Assembly: GCF_018403745.1 (NCBI RefSeq)
Contig: NZ_BOVP01000001.1
Span: forward strand, 124,001-188,000
DNA length: 64,000 bases
Origin: Lactococcus formosensis
GTDB lineage: Bacteria; Bacillota; Bacilli; Lactobacillales; Streptococcaceae
Direction of reading: 5' to 3'
Under the pieces are notes generated by a model, which saw nothing but the letters and a program-made list of their open reading frames with translations, searched no databases and was not told the origin of the DNA. The position numbers and the translations under genes were made by a program. Shown here one piece after another: positions 1-9,388 of this stretch; positions within the stretch are counted from its first letter, which is position 1; each line of letters opens with the position of its first letter.

Positions 1-1257
1 CAACATCGCTACAAGTTCTTCCTCGCTCGTAGGTGCCAAGTAGACTAAATCAGGAATATTAGAGAGCATACCAATTGCAAAGCTTCCTTGATGGGTTTTA
101 TCTGAACCAGAGATGGAAGCTGATTTTACAATAACTACTGCCGGTTCTTTATTAATGGCTAAGTCGTGTAAAAATTGATCGTAAGCACGTTGCATAAAGG
201 TTGAGTTATGAAAAATCATTGCACGCGCACCGCCTGCAGCAACAGCTCCACCAAAAGTAGTCACATATTGTTCCGCAATCCCAGCATCAACATAATTTTC
301 AGGATACTTTTCAGCAAATTCCTTAAGGTTATTCACCATCGGAATCCCACCATTGACTGCTACTAAAGGCATTCCCTCAGAAACTTTTTCTTCCATATAA
401 TCAAGAATAATGCGGGTATAATTTTTAGTCGAATTTACATTTTTCAAAGATCCGTCTGCTAAGTTGAAAGGAGAGCGCCAGTGGAAGGCTTCCTTCATGT
501 CAACAGCAGGTTTATAACCATGTCCTTTTTCAGTATTGATATGTAAAACAATCGGATGCTTAATATCTTTTACTTCTTCAAAAAGAGAAATGAGTGCTTC
601 AAGATTATTACCATCTGCTAGATACTTGTAATCTAATCCAAAAGCTTTAAACAGATTATTTGGTGATTGACCTTCTGTTGCACGTAATTCAGCTAATCCC
701 TTATAAATTCCACCGTGATTTTCCGCAATAGACATTTGGTTATCATTGAGAATGAGGATGAAGTTTTTATTATACGCACCGGCATTGCTGATGGCCTCCA
801 AAGCTAAACCTCCGGAAAGTGAGCCATCACCTAAAATAGCAATGATATTCCCTTCTTGTCCTGTTAAATCACGTGCTTTAGCCAACCCCATCGCATTTGC
901 AACAGAAGTTGAGGTGTGTCCAACAGTGAAGAAATCATGTTCTGATTCATGTTGACTTGTATAACCCGTGATATCATGAAAATGCCCATCTTGAAAACCG
1001 TGTTTACGTCCTGTTAGAATTTTGTGTGGATAAGTTTGGTGACTTACATCCCAAATAAATTTATCCACAGGCGACTGAAAGACTTTATGCAAAGCAATTG
1101 TTAATTCCACAACACCCAGATTTGGTCCTGTATGTCCCCCAATCTGGCTGACTTTATTCAGCACAGCTCCTCGAACATCTTGAGCAAGTTCTGTCAATTC
1201 AGCAGCGCTTAGCTTTTTTAAATCTGCTGGCGCATTTACTTTATCTAAAATAGTCAT
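1..1257 (-). CDS. dxs: 1-deoxy-D-xylulose-5-phosphate synthase, 3' end outside window
   Basis: Thiamine-diphosphate enzyme condensing pyruvate and glyceraldehyde-3-phosphate to DXP, precursor of thiamine, pyridoxal and MEP-pathway isoprenoids. The visible 419 residues include the N-terminal 'GHTGPNLGVVELTIALH' block, the ThDP/Mg motif GDGS near residue 140 and the start of the transketolase-like central domain. The C-terminus lies beyond base 1. The ATG at 1255-1257 follows an AGAGGCGAAG ribosome site. It lies 63 bp behind ciaH on the same strand with only a weak hairpin between, so co-transcription is possible. Lactococci are known to use the mevalonate route for isoprenoids, so a cofactor role is likelier; that is inference. 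Confidence 0.9.
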   Translation of the reverse strand, partial: MTILDKVNAPADLKKLSAAELTELAQDVRGAVLNKVSQIGGHTGPNLGVVELTIALHKVFQSPVDKFIWDVSHQTYPHKILTGRKHGFQDGHFHDITGYTSQHESEHDFFTVGHTSTSVANAMGLAKARDLTGQEGNIIAILGDGSLSGGLALEAISNAGAYNKNFILILNDNQMSIAENHGGIYKGLAELRATEGQSPNNLFKAFGLDYKYLADGNNLEALISLFEEVKDIKHPIVLHINTEKGHGYKPAVDMKEAFHWRSPFNLADGSLKNVNSTKNYTRIILDYMEEKVSEGMPLVAVNGGIPMVNNLKEFAEKYPENYVDAGIAEQYVTTFGGAVAAGGARAMIFHNSTFMQRAYDQFLHDLAINKEPAVVIVKSASISGSDKTHQGSFAIGMLSNIPDLVYLAPTSEEELVAML

Positions 1258-1320
1258 CTTCGCCTCTTTCTACTCGTTCTTTACTTTTATTTATAGTGCA
1301 TAGGTTTACAACCTATTCTA

Positions 1321-2730
1321 TTACTTTTTGGTCACTTTTGCTGATTTTGGAGATGGACTGGTCCTTAAACGGACGGTAAATTTTGTACCGCGTGGTTGAT
1401 TATCTTCAACTGTAATTCGACCATTATGTGCCTCAGCTATTTGCTGTGCAAGAGATAATCCAAGACCTAAGCCCCCTTTTTGTCTTGTTCTCGCCTTATC
1501 CACACGGTAAAATCGGTCAAATATTTTTTTCTTATCTGCTGCTGTAATGCCCTCTCCATTGTCAGATACACTAAGCAGAAGCGTTGCTCCATTTTTTTGG
1601 ACATCAACTTGAATTTCACCATCTTCGCCTGTATATTTCATAGCATTATCAAACAAAATCGTTAAAAGTTGTTTTACTAAGCTTCGATCTAAGCTTAAAG
1701 ATCCTTCAAATTTCAAAGAAGTTTTCAAGGCCTTTTCTGAGCTTTCTGCCAAGAGCTGATAATTGCTAAAGATAGCTTCAAAGAATTCCTTATCTGTTGG
1801 CTCAGGATTGGTTTTAATATTATTATCCTGTCGTGCCATGTTCAATAGATTTGTCGTCAAAAGCCGCATATTACGCACTTCTGAAAGACTTTCTGAGATA
1901 TTTTCAGATTCTTCAATTATTGTAGCATTAGGATTTTGGAAAAGTAATTCTAAACGGTTTTGTAAAATAGCAAGTGGAGTTCGTAGCTCGTGGCTCGCAT
2001 TTTCCACAAAAGCTTTCTGTTTTTCATAGGCAACCATAACGGGGCGTAGTGTCCAGTTAGCAAGATACAGACTAATAATCACGGAAATGAACCAAAACAT
2101 GACCATTGTTGTAATAATAATAAAATTGCTCCGGCTCAAGCTATCTTGGAGCTGGTCCACGTTACTAAAGACTTGAATATAAGCAATATTACTTGCACCA
2201 TAGGTTGTATCCAGATTTGATTGGGGCATTGCCAAAGTAACATAACGATAATGCCAGTCGGGTCCATAAGGATTTCTAATTGAGATGGACTTGATTTGTC
2301 CGAGCGCATCCTTATCTAACTTAGCTGTCTGCTCAAGTTGGTAGCGTACGAGGTCAACACGTATGATTTGTTGTTGGCTACTGCTTCCCGGCTTCGTTGC
2401 CTCAACACTGCCTGTCGGACCTAAGACATTGCCCTTTTCATCGTACATCACGATACTATTTGTTGGGCTATAATTTCCTTGATTAATTTCAAAAGTCCCC
2501 TGATTGACTCCTGCCTGATCAAGTGCTAAAGCCCTCAAAATATCTGGATTAGCTGCCAAATCTCGTAGATTTTGGTCCGTTGATTTATAGACTCCACTTG
2601 TAAGGACTTGTAAAATAATCACTGTAAGTGCAAAGAAGATGATTGTGAAATCTAGAAAAAAATGAAGGAAGTTTTTCCCATCATTTTTCACAATTGGCAT
2701 CGATTTTATTTTTTCAATTATCTTTTTCAT
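1321..2730 (-). CDS. ciaH: sensor histidine kinase CiaH
   Basis: Membrane histidine kinase of 469 residues, partner of the CiaR regulator encoded 5 bp upstream. Two membrane segments (about 25-45 and 203-224) flank a roughly 155-residue extracellular sensor domain. The H-box SHELRTPL puts the phosphorylated histidine near residue 247, followed by N (LFDNAMKYT), G1 (DNGEGI), F and G2 (GLGLGLSLA) boxes of the ATPase domain. Family knowledge: in streptococci CiaRH controls envelope stress, beta-lactam tolerance and competence; lactococcal equivalents have been called KinD/LlrD. The name rests mainly on the very close match of the adjacent regulator to CiaR. A lysine/serine-rich tail follows the catalytic domain. 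Confidence 0.88.
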   Translation of the reverse strand: MKKIIEKIKSMPIVKNDGKNFLHFFLDFTIIFFALTVIILQVLTSGVYKSTDQNLRDLAANPDILRALALDQAGVNQGTFEINQGNYSPTNSIVMYDEKGNVLGPTGSVEATKPGSSSQQQIIRVDLVRYQLEQTAKLDKDALGQIKSISIRNPYGPDWHYRYVTLAMPQSNLDTTYGASNIAYIQVFSNVDQLQDSLSRSNFIIITTMVMFWFISVIISLYLANWTLRPVMVAYEKQKAFVENASHELRTPLAILQNRLELLFQNPNATIIEESENISESLSEVRNMRLLTTNLLNMARQDNNIKTNPEPTDKEFFEAIFSNYQLLAESSEKALKTSLKFEGSLSLDRSLVKQLLTILFDNAMKYTGEDGEIQVDVQKNGATLLLSVSDNGEGITAADKKKIFDRFYRVDKARTRQKGGLGLGLSLAQQIAEAHNGRITVEDNQPRGTKFTVRLRTSPSPKSAKVTKK

Positions 2731-2735
2731 AAAGT

Positions 2736-3404
2736 TTACCGTAAAATATAGCCGACATTACGTAATGTAGCTAGATTTTGGGCAAAGTCTGTATCTTTAA
2801 GTTTTTTACGGATTTTACTCATATAAACTTCAACTACGGTTACTGTTGTGTCACTGTCAAAGCCCCAAATGCGGTCAAAGATTTGTTCTTTAGGCAAGAT
2901 GACATTTTGGTTTTGCATCAAATAAACTACAAGATCAAATTCTTTACCGATTAATTCCACAGGTGTATCGTTCACAAAGGCTGACTTGTTTGTCAAGTTT
3001 AAACGTACATTGCCGTAAGAAAGTCCATTAGCATCTTCAAGCTTTCCTGTACGTTTTAAGAGTGCTTGAATACGCGCTTTCAACTCATCAAGATAGAAAG
3101 GCTTCGTCAAATAATCATCGGCTCCAACATCGAAACCGTGCATTTTATCGTCTAAAGATTCCTTAGCAGTCATGATTAAGACTGGTGTGTCGATATTTTG
3201 GTCACGTAATTCTTTGAGTACCTCGAAGCCGTTTTTTTCAGGCAACATTAAATCTAGGAGGATTAAATCATAAATCCCCATTTCTGCTTCATAAAGTCCT
3301 TCTTCTCCATCAAAAACTTGTTTTACCTCAGCAAAAGATTTCAAGAAATCGTAAACTGATTTTGACAAAGAGAGGTCATCTTCAACTAATAATATTTTAA
3401 TCAT
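2736..3404 (-). CDS. ciaR: response regulator CiaR
   Basis: OmpR/PhoB-type response regulator of 222 residues. The receiver domain has the acidic pair near residues 9-10, the phospho-acceptor Asp about residue 51 in [13 protein letters not shown] and the conserved Lys in LTKPF. A winged-helix DNA-binding domain follows ([10 protein letters not shown] ... [13 protein letters not shown]). The sequence is strikingly close to streptococcal CiaR. I chose the ATG at 3404 ([10 protein letters not shown]) rather than one three codons upstream, because the AGAAAG ribosome site abuts the upstream ATG but is well placed for this one. It is first in an operon with ciaH. The region 3405-3572 upstream should carry the promoter, but I could not assign a convincing one. 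Confidence 0.9.
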   Translation of the reverse strand: MIKILLVEDDLSLSKSVYDFLKSFAEVKQVFDGEEGLYEAEMGIYDLILLDLMLPEKNGFEVLKELRDQNIDTPVLIMTAKESLDDKMHGFDVGADDYLTKPFYLDELKARIQALLKRTGKLEDANGLSYGNVRLNLTNKSAFVNDTPVELIGKEFDLVVYLMQNQNVILPKEQIFDRIWGFDSDTTVTVVEVYMSKIRKKLKDTDFAQNLATLRNVGYILR

Positions 3405-3551
3405 CGCATCCATCTTTCTTACACTAACGGGAAAATTTAAACGAGAAATTTACCCATCCTTCCCTTTATTTTACACTATTATGACCTTTTTTTCTTATTT
3501 AAAGCTAAAAGGAAGAGAGAGGCAATTGTTTTTTGAGGAAACTCCCAAATA

Positions 3552-3583
3552 GAAAAACAGTGAAAAATTTTTTCACTGTTTTT
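3552..3583 (-). terminator. terminator of the malR end of the maltose operon
   Basis: On the minus strand AAAACAGTGAAAA pairs with TTTTCACTGTTTT and runs into a T tract. The hairpin overlaps the last codons and stop of malR, and closes the pgmB-side operon before the ciaR promoter region. Confidence 0.75.
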
Positions 3584-4553
3584 CTTTAGGTGCTGTCGTT
3601 TCTCTTAAGATAAGCTCAAAAGGAATAATTGTTTTATCATGAAAGGCTTCCTTATTTTGTGTCAGCCCAAGAAATTTCTCCACGGTTGCTGCTCCAAGAC
3701 GTACGATATTTATATCAAAGGTTGTCAGATAGGGGTGAACAAGCGTTGAAAATGCTGAGTTATTGTACGTAATCACACTGACATCTTCTGGCACTTTTAT
3801 ACCTTGTTCTGACAATCGAGAAATCACTTTCAAAGCTAAGACTTCATCCATAACAACAAGTCCCGTCTCATCTTTCAAAGTCATATTTTCTTCAAAAACA
3901 AGCAAGTTTGGCTTACTTTGTTTTTTCAGCATCTCATCTTGGTAACCTTGATAGCGCTCTTCAAAGACTTCACCATCTTTCGTATCGGTTACAAAAGAAA
4001 TCTCCGAATGTCCTAAAGTCATCAAATATCTTGTTGCTTCATGCCCCATCAAGACATTGTCATTATCCACATGGGTAATTTCATTTTGCTTTTCTGTTGG
4101 TGTGCCTAAGAGGACGAAGGGGATCTTGTTATCGAAAAGATAATTGCGAACACTATCTGCTTTACCAGCATAAAGGACAATAAAACCATCCACACGTTTC
4201 TCGGAATACATCAGCTCAACCTGCTGCTTAAGCTCACTCTCTTGGTATCCAGTCACAACAGCAATTGAAACATCGTATTTACGTGCGGTTTCATTAATTG
4301 ATGTCAAGACTTTCATATAGAAAGGTTGGTTTGATTTATCTTCAACAGGAGGAAAGACAACCCCAATTGTATTGGATTTGCCTGAAGCCAGAATCTGAGC
4401 CGCCACATTGCGCGTGTAGCCAAGTTCTTGCATTGCTTTTCTTACCTTAACTTTCGTCTTCTCGCTGATTTCCGAACTGTCTTTGAGAACACGGCTAACT
4501 GTTGAAGCATTCACACCCGCTTTTTTTGCTACATCTTTTATAGTAACGGCCAT
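3573..4553 (-). CDS. malR: LacI-family maltose-operon regulator MalR
   Basis: DNA-binding regulator of 326 residues. The N-terminal helix-turn-helix (VTIKDVAKKAGVNASTVSRVL) and hinge helix of the LacI/GalR family are clear. A periplasmic-binding-like effector domain follows, with the family block GFIVLYAG near residues 125-135. It lies 26 bp downstream of pgmB as the last gene of the maltose-degradation run, which supports a MalR identity over CcpA or another sugar repressor. Two matching operator-like palindromes lie upstream of the divergent genes at 11.2 and 11.3 kb (listed separately) and are its likely targets. Effector identity, maltose or a phosphorylated sugar, cannot be read from sequence. 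Confidence 0.82.
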   Translation of the reverse strand: MAVTIKDVAKKAGVNASTVSRVLKDSSEISEKTKVKVRKAMQELGYTRNVAAQILASGKSNTIGVVFPPVEDKSNQPFYMKVLTSINETARKYDVSIAVVTGYQESELKQQVELMYSEKRVDGFIVLYAGKADSVRNYLFDNKIPFVLLGTPTEKQNEITHVDNDNVLMGHEATRYLMTLGHSEISFVTDTKDGEVFEERYQGYQDEMLKKQSKPNLLVFEENMTLKDETGLVVMDEVLALKVISRLSEQGIKVPEDVSVITYNNSAFSTLVHPYLTTFDINIVRLGAATVEKFLGLTQNKEAFHDKTIIPFELILRETTAPKEKQ

Positions 4554-4579
4554 ATATTATCTCCTGAATCTACTGTCTT

Positions 4580-5245
4580 CTACTTATTTTCCCAAACTTT
4601 TGTTAATAATTCAAGAGAGAGACTGTTTGTATTTGAAACTAAAGCAATATCCGTTCCTAAATCTTCAGCAGCACCCACACCTATAGGTAATGCACCTGCT
4701 GCTTTTATCGCTGTAATACCAGCCTGTGCATCTTCAATTCCTATACACGAAGTAATAGGAACGCCAACACCAGCGGCAGCAGCCAAAAAGATATCTGGCG
4801 CTGGTTTTGAAGCTGCAACTTTTGCTGGATCAGCAATGGCATCAAAATACGAACTCAATCCCATCGCCTCAATAAGAAACGGACCATTTTTTGAAGCAGA
4901 AGCCAAGGCAATCTTGATGTTTTTCGCACGCAAATCTTTCAACAAATCTAGTATCCCGGGATAAATATCATCTGGTCCTACCTTCTGAATCATTTGGACA
5001 TAGTTGTCATTTTTTCGTTGAGCAAGCTGGGCAAAAGTTTCATCATCATATGCTTCAAGCTTTCCACCAAGCTCCAATATCTTTCTCAAAGAATCCTCAC
5101 GAGACACACCTTTTAATTGTTCATTAAAAGTTCGATCGACTCCATCTATTCCCAACTCTTCAGCCAAGGCTTTCCAAGCTTGAAAATGATACTCCGCGGT
5201 ATCAGTTATTACACCGTCAAGGTCAAATAATACGGCTTTAAACAT
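4580..5245 (-). CDS. pgmB: beta-phosphoglucomutase
   Basis: HAD-superfamily mutase of 221 residues converting beta-glucose-1-phosphate to glucose-6-phosphate. The N-terminal [13 protein letters not shown] holds both catalytic aspartates (about residues 8 and 10). ASASKNG is motif II, and GIEDAQAGI carries the metal-binding acidic residues. The length equals the well-studied lactococcal enzyme. The start overlaps the end of mapA by 8 bp, implying translational coupling with the phosphorylase that makes its substrate. It is an essential step when maltose is split by phosphorolysis rather than hydrolysis. Confidence 0.93.
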   Translation of the reverse strand: MFKAVLFDLDGVITDTAEYHFQAWKALAEELGIDGVDRTFNEQLKGVSREDSLRKILELGGKLEAYDDETFAQLAQRKNDNYVQMIQKVGPDDIYPGILDLLKDLRAKNIKIALASASKNGPFLIEAMGLSSYFDAIADPAKVAASKPAPDIFLAAAAGVGVPITSCIGIEDAQAGITAIKAAGALPIGVGAAEDLGTDIALVSNTNSLSLELLTKVWENK

Positions 5246-7502
5246 GTTTCACCTCTGCTTCATACTTGTCTTTCAATTGGATGGATTTACCATAAACTTC
5301 TAAGTCAATCGCTGCACCTTTGAGCAGTTCTATTTGAAGTTTGTCCCCCACACTGACTTTTATCAAACGATTACGATAGTTAATACGGAAACTGTAACCA
5401 GTCCAAGCTTTAGGAATGAAAGGCGCGAAACTTAACTGACCATCCCACGTTTTCATTTGAGCAAATCCCTGCACAATAGCCAACCATGAGCCGGTCATTG
5501 AGGTGATATGTAATCCATCCTCTGTATCGTTATTGTAGTTGTCCAAATCCAAACGCGCAGTCCGTTCATACATTTCAACCGCTTTATCTTCCATCCCAAG
5601 TTCAGCAGCTAAAATCGCGTGAATAGATGGAGAAAGTGAACTTTCATGAACAGTTAATGGCTCATAAAAGTTAAAGTTACGACGCTTTTCTTCCAAGCTA
5701 TAGTGGTTGCCAAAGAAATAAATCCCTTGCAAAACATCTGCCTGTTTAATATATGGCGAGCGCAAAATACGATCCCATGACCAGTTTTGATTCAAGGGCA
5801 AGTGCTTAGAGTCTAAGTCTGCTACTGGTGTTAAATCTTTATCCAAAAAACCATCATGCTGTACAAAAATCCCCAACTCTTCGTCTGTTGGATAGTACAT
5901 ATGAGCAGTGATATCGTTCCATTTGGCCAGCTCTTCTGTTGAAACTTGTAGATCTGGTCGAGGGTATTTTGTCAAGCTCTCCATTGTATAATTTAAAACC
6001 CAAGTTGCCAATGTGTTGGTATACCAGTTATTATTGATATTATTTTCATATTCGTTCGGTCCTGTAACCCCATGAATCATGTAAGCTTTTTGTCGCTCCG
6101 AATAGTGAACACGGTCTGCCCAGAAACGAGCAATTTCCACAAGAACTTCAAGACCTTCTTGAGCCAAATAGGTTTCATCGCCAGTATAATTGCTGTAATT
6201 GTAAATAGCATAAGCTATAGCGCCATTACGGTGAATTTCCTCAAAAGTAATTTCCCACTCATTATGACACTCAACACCTGTGAAAGTCACCATTGGATAA
6301 AGGGCTCCATCCAAACCTTGTTGTCTTGCATTATGTTGTGCTTGTGGCAACTGTTTATGACGATAGCGTAATAAGTTTTGCGTTACTTGCTGGTCCGATA
6401 AAGAGAGGTAAAGCGGAACCGCATAGGCTTCCGTATCCCAATAAGTTGCTCCCCCATATTTTTCCCCTGTAAAACCTTTAGGACCAATATTAAGGCGTTC
6501 GTCTTCACCATAGTATGTCGCAAAAAGTTGGAAGAGATTAAAACGAATTCCCTGTTGTGCTTGGACAGAGCCGTTAATTTCAACATCCGCAAGTTCCCAA
6601 CGCTTTGCCCATTCTTCTGCATGCTCTTGTAAAAGTTGTGCATAAGATTTTGTCTGAATTACTTCCTTTAGTCCGGTTAAAGCTTCATGCATAGCAGCTA
6701 AATCACTATAATCACGGCTCGTCAGAACAAGTACACGTTTTTCAAAATGTAATGGGTCCTGTTCTACAGTTGCTTCGTGGTAGTTAATCACTTTTTCTTC
6801 TTGGATTTCTTGTCCTTGGGCTTGAAAGTCTCCTCTGAAGTTTTGTCCTGCTAATACAGTAAATTGTTCTACACCAAAAGGATTAGCAATCGTTTGATTG
6901 GCAATATATGCCCCTTCTTTATCGCCACCTTTGTCTAAAACGGTCCAGAATTTTTCTTCGTAATTTGAATCTTCATTGTGCACGTCAGCATCAATAAACG
7001 AAGCAGTACGTACTTTGTGCGATTGACCATCCACACTAGAGAATTTGAAAGAGAAGACAGCTAATTCTGGATGCACGATCGACATAAAACGCTCAACAGT
7101 AACAGCCACGCCAGCTTTTTCATAAGAATAAGAGAGAACTGCTTTTTGCATATCCAAGGAAAGATTGAAATTATTAATGCTATCGGTGTAAAGATCAACT
7201 TCTTCGTCATCAATAAAAATCGATACCCCTGAGAAGTTCAAGGCATTGATTGCTTTACCAAAATATTCTGGATAACCATTTTTCCACCAGCCTACACGTG
7301 TTTTATCTGGAAACCACACGCCTGCAATATATGTTCCCTGATGATGATCACCTGAGTACTTCTCTGAAAAATTACCGCGCATCCCCATATATCCGTTTCC
7401 GATTGAGGTTAAAGATTCCTGTAGACGACGTTCTTTCTTTTCTAATTTATTTGATTGAATATGCCAAGGATCAATTTCCATGATTCTGCTGATTTTTTTC
7501 AT
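5238..7502 (-). CDS. mapA: maltose phosphorylase (GH65)
   Basis: Cytoplasmic GH65 enzyme of 754 residues. It splits maltose with inorganic phosphate into glucose and beta-glucose-1-phosphate. The catalytic acid is the Glu of TGPNEYENN near residue 484, within the (alpha/alpha)6 barrel; substrate-binding blocks YWDTEAY (about 355) and HESSLSPS (about 625) are present. Trehalose phosphorylase is the main alternative inside GH65, but the neighbouring malEFG, malR and alpha-glucan hydrolases favour maltose. It is preceded by the alpha-glucosidase gene (24 bp gap) and followed by overlapping pgmB, so the products are channelled to glycolysis. Confidence 0.9.
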   Translation of the reverse strand: MKKISRIMEIDPWHIQSNKLEKKERRLQESLTSIGNGYMGMRGNFSEKYSGDHHQGTYIAGVWFPDKTRVGWWKNGYPEYFGKAINALNFSGVSIFIDDEEVDLYTDSINNFNLSLDMQKAVLSYSYEKAGVAVTVERFMSIVHPELAVFSFKFSSVDGQSHKVRTASFIDADVHNEDSNYEEKFWTVLDKGGDKEGAYIANQTIANPFGVEQFTVLAGQNFRGDFQAQGQEIQEEKVINYHEATVEQDPLHFEKRVLVLTSRDYSDLAAMHEALTGLKEVIQTKSYAQLLQEHAEEWAKRWELADVEINGSVQAQQGIRFNLFQLFATYYGEDERLNIGPKGFTGEKYGGATYWDTEAYAVPLYLSLSDQQVTQNLLRYRHKQLPQAQHNARQQGLDGALYPMVTFTGVECHNEWEITFEEIHRNGAIAYAIYNYSNYTGDETYLAQEGLEVLVEIARFWADRVHYSERQKAYMIHGVTGPNEYENNINNNWYTNTLATWVLNYTMESLTKYPRPDLQVSTEELAKWNDITAHMYYPTDEELGIFVQHDGFLDKDLTPVADLDSKHLPLNQNWSWDRILRSPYIKQADVLQGIYFFGNHYSLEEKRRNFNFYEPLTVHESSLSPSIHAILAAELGMEDKAVEMYERTARLDLDNYNNDTEDGLHITSMTGSWLAIVQGFAQMKTWDGQLSFAPFIPKAWTGYSFRINYRNRLIKVSVGDKLQIELLKGAAIDLEVYGKSIQLKDKYEAEVKHV

Positions 7503-7526
7503 CTTTTTTCCTATCTTTTTCTTTTC

Positions 7527-9134
7527 TTACTTTTTCTTAAACACTTGATATTCCCAAGGAAGGAAAGTCATCTTTTTTTCCAACTTTCTTGGACGGCTTC
7601 CTAAAATATGCCGGTAACCTTCTGTCTCTAGTTTATTAAAGTCCAAATGTGCTTTTTTGGTACCTAAATTTGTAATAATTAAAAACGAATCGCGTTCATA
7701 AACAAAGGCTGTCAAATGTTGCTCAAACCAAAATTTTATCGCCCCACGCGCAATATCCTCTTCCTCATGACGAAGACGGATTAACACTTTATACAACTCG
7801 ATAAGCTCGTGTGATTTTTCAGTGTTTACTTCCTTATAATCTGGATGAATTGGCATCCAAGGTTTGCCACTGGTAAATCCTGCATTTTGACTTGCATCCC
7901 ATTGCATCGGTGTGCGAGAATGATCCCTACTGTTCGCCATCACTTTATCCAAGGCTTCACGTTCAATCATTCCCTCTGCTATCAGAGCTTCATACGCCTG
8001 TTTGATTTCAGTTGCATCTGTCTGAGTGATATCTGTGAAAGGAAAATTACTCATACCAATTTCCTGCCCCTGATAGATAAACGGTGTGCCTCTGAGAAGC
8101 ATATAAGATACGGCCAAAGCTTTAGCGGACGCAAGGCTACCATCACCAAAACAACTGATTGCTCGTGGTTGATCATGATTTTCCAAATAAAGAGCATTCC
8201 ACCCTCGCGTAAGCATATCCTTTTGCCAACGTATAATTGTCTTTTTGTAACCAAACATCCAGCCCTGACCAGCATGATCCTTCTGACGTACGTTATGTTC
8301 CAATTCAAAAATCATCTTAAGATATCCTGAGGTTGCATCCGTCCAATCAGGAGCATCAGTTGAAGTCACACCTGAAGCTTCACCTACTGTTAAAGCCCCA
8401 TATTCGTCAAATATTTCTTTTAAGTCAGCCATATAATCTTCGATGCCCGAGACATTCATAAAAGGCTTCCAAGGATCGTTTCCTCTTGGTGACTTGATTT
8501 TAAAGGACCAGTCTTCTTTTTGAATATGAGAAATCGCATCTAAACGAAAACCATCTATGCCTAACTCCAACCACCATCTAATCATCGTGTAGATTTCTTC
8601 ACGCACTTGGGGATTTTTCCAGTTCAAGTCAGGTTGTTCTTTCGCAAAAACATGAAAATACGCTTGTTGAGTCTGTTCATCATAAGTCCAAGTTGACCCG
8701 CCAAAGAAAGATTGCCACTCATTTGGCATTTTTTCCGGTGTCGCATCTGCCCAGTGATAATAATCTCGATAGGGATTATCCTTTGATTTTTGACTTTCAA
8801 TAAACCACGGATGTTGATCTGAAGTATGATTAACAACCAAATCCATAATGACTTTTATACCGTTCTCATGTGCTTTTCTCAGAAGTTCTTTTAAATCTTC
8901 CAAGCTACCAAAGCGCGCATCTATATTATAAAAGTCTGAAATATCGTAGCCACCGTCTACTTGTGGACTTGTGTAAATGGGGTTAAGCCAAATAAAATCT
9001 ACCCCCAAATCTTTCAAGTAAGGTAACTTTTCGATAATTCCTTGCAAGTCACCCATCCCGTCACCATTACTGTCTTTAAAAGACTTGGGATAAATCTGAT
9101 AACCTGTCCAATTCGCAAAAGCATCTTTTTTCAT
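7527..9134 (-). CDS. alpha-glucosidase, GH13 subfamily 31
   Basis: TIM-barrel GH13 glycosidase of 535 residues, cytoplasmic (no signal peptide). The nucleophile Asp lies in DGFRLDAISH (about 198), the acid/base Glu in VGEASG (about 254) and the stabilising Asp in ENHDQPR (about 321); QPDLNW is the subfamily 31 signature. The residue after the nucleophile is Ala. In this subfamily Val there goes with alpha-1,6 (oligo-1,6-glucosidase, dextran glucosidase) and Ala/Thr with alpha-1,4 activity, so a maltase-like enzyme is predicted. It heads the run alpha-glucosidase-mapA-pgmB-malR. Oligo-1,6-glucosidase (malL or dexB type) remains the alternative name. Confidence 0.85.
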   Translation of the reverse strand: MKKDAFANWTGYQIYPKSFKDSNGDGMGDLQGIIEKLPYLKDLGVDFIWLNPIYTSPQVDGGYDISDFYNIDARFGSLEDLKELLRKAHENGIKVIMDLVVNHTSDQHPWFIESQKSKDNPYRDYYHWADATPEKMPNEWQSFFGGSTWTYDEQTQQAYFHVFAKEQPDLNWKNPQVREEIYTMIRWWLELGIDGFRLDAISHIQKEDWSFKIKSPRGNDPWKPFMNVSGIEDYMADLKEIFDEYGALTVGEASGVTSTDAPDWTDATSGYLKMIFELEHNVRQKDHAGQGWMFGYKKTIIRWQKDMLTRGWNALYLENHDQPRAISCFGDGSLASAKALAVSYMLLRGTPFIYQGQEIGMSNFPFTDITQTDATEIKQAYEALIAEGMIEREALDKVMANSRDHSRTPMQWDASQNAGFTSGKPWMPIHPDYKEVNTEKSHELIELYKVLIRLRHEEEDIARGAIKFWFEQHLTAFVYERDSFLIITNLGTKKAHLDFNKLETEGYRHILGSRPRKLEKKMTFLPWEYQVFKKK

Positions 9135-9388
9135 TTTTTTCCTTTTAATTATATTTCTTGAAATTAAAGCAAGTTCTTCGAAAACGATGAATAGAGTCAG
9201 AAATACATTGATTTAAAATAATATTTGTCATCCTACCAACACTTGTTATATAGCTGGTCTATCGAGTCTGAGGTTCCTTTTTCTCTATTATGTCAAAATT
9301 TTCCCATATAAGAAGCAATATCTGGGCCATAGTCATCTTTTAGAAGAATGAGCTATTAATTCGTTACTATATCTTGTTTAAATTTCTA
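9135..9388. other. 254-bp intergenic region, probable promoter for the alpha-glucosidase operon
   Basis: AT-rich gap between two minus-strand genes. No clear terminator follows the neopullulanase gene, so read-through is possible. A TTGGTA...TTAAAT pair spaced 17 bp can be read on the minus strand, but it is not strong. A CG-centred box near 9175-9190 (CGAAAACGATGAA) resembles a degraded cre or MalR operator with about three mismatches. I see no ORF here. Confidence 0.35.

Noticed and set aside
1302..1319. Terminator between ciaH and dxs.
   Set aside because: The TAGGTT-AACCTA hairpin lacks a following T run.
3405..3572. CiaR autoregulation repeats upstream of ciaR.
   Set aside because: TTTAA-like runs are present, but not the two hexamers spaced by five bases; AT-rich background explains them.
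9175..9190. cre or MalR operator before the alpha-glucosidase operon.
   Set aside because: About three mismatches to the boxes at 11.2-11.3 kb; too weak to annotate as a site.
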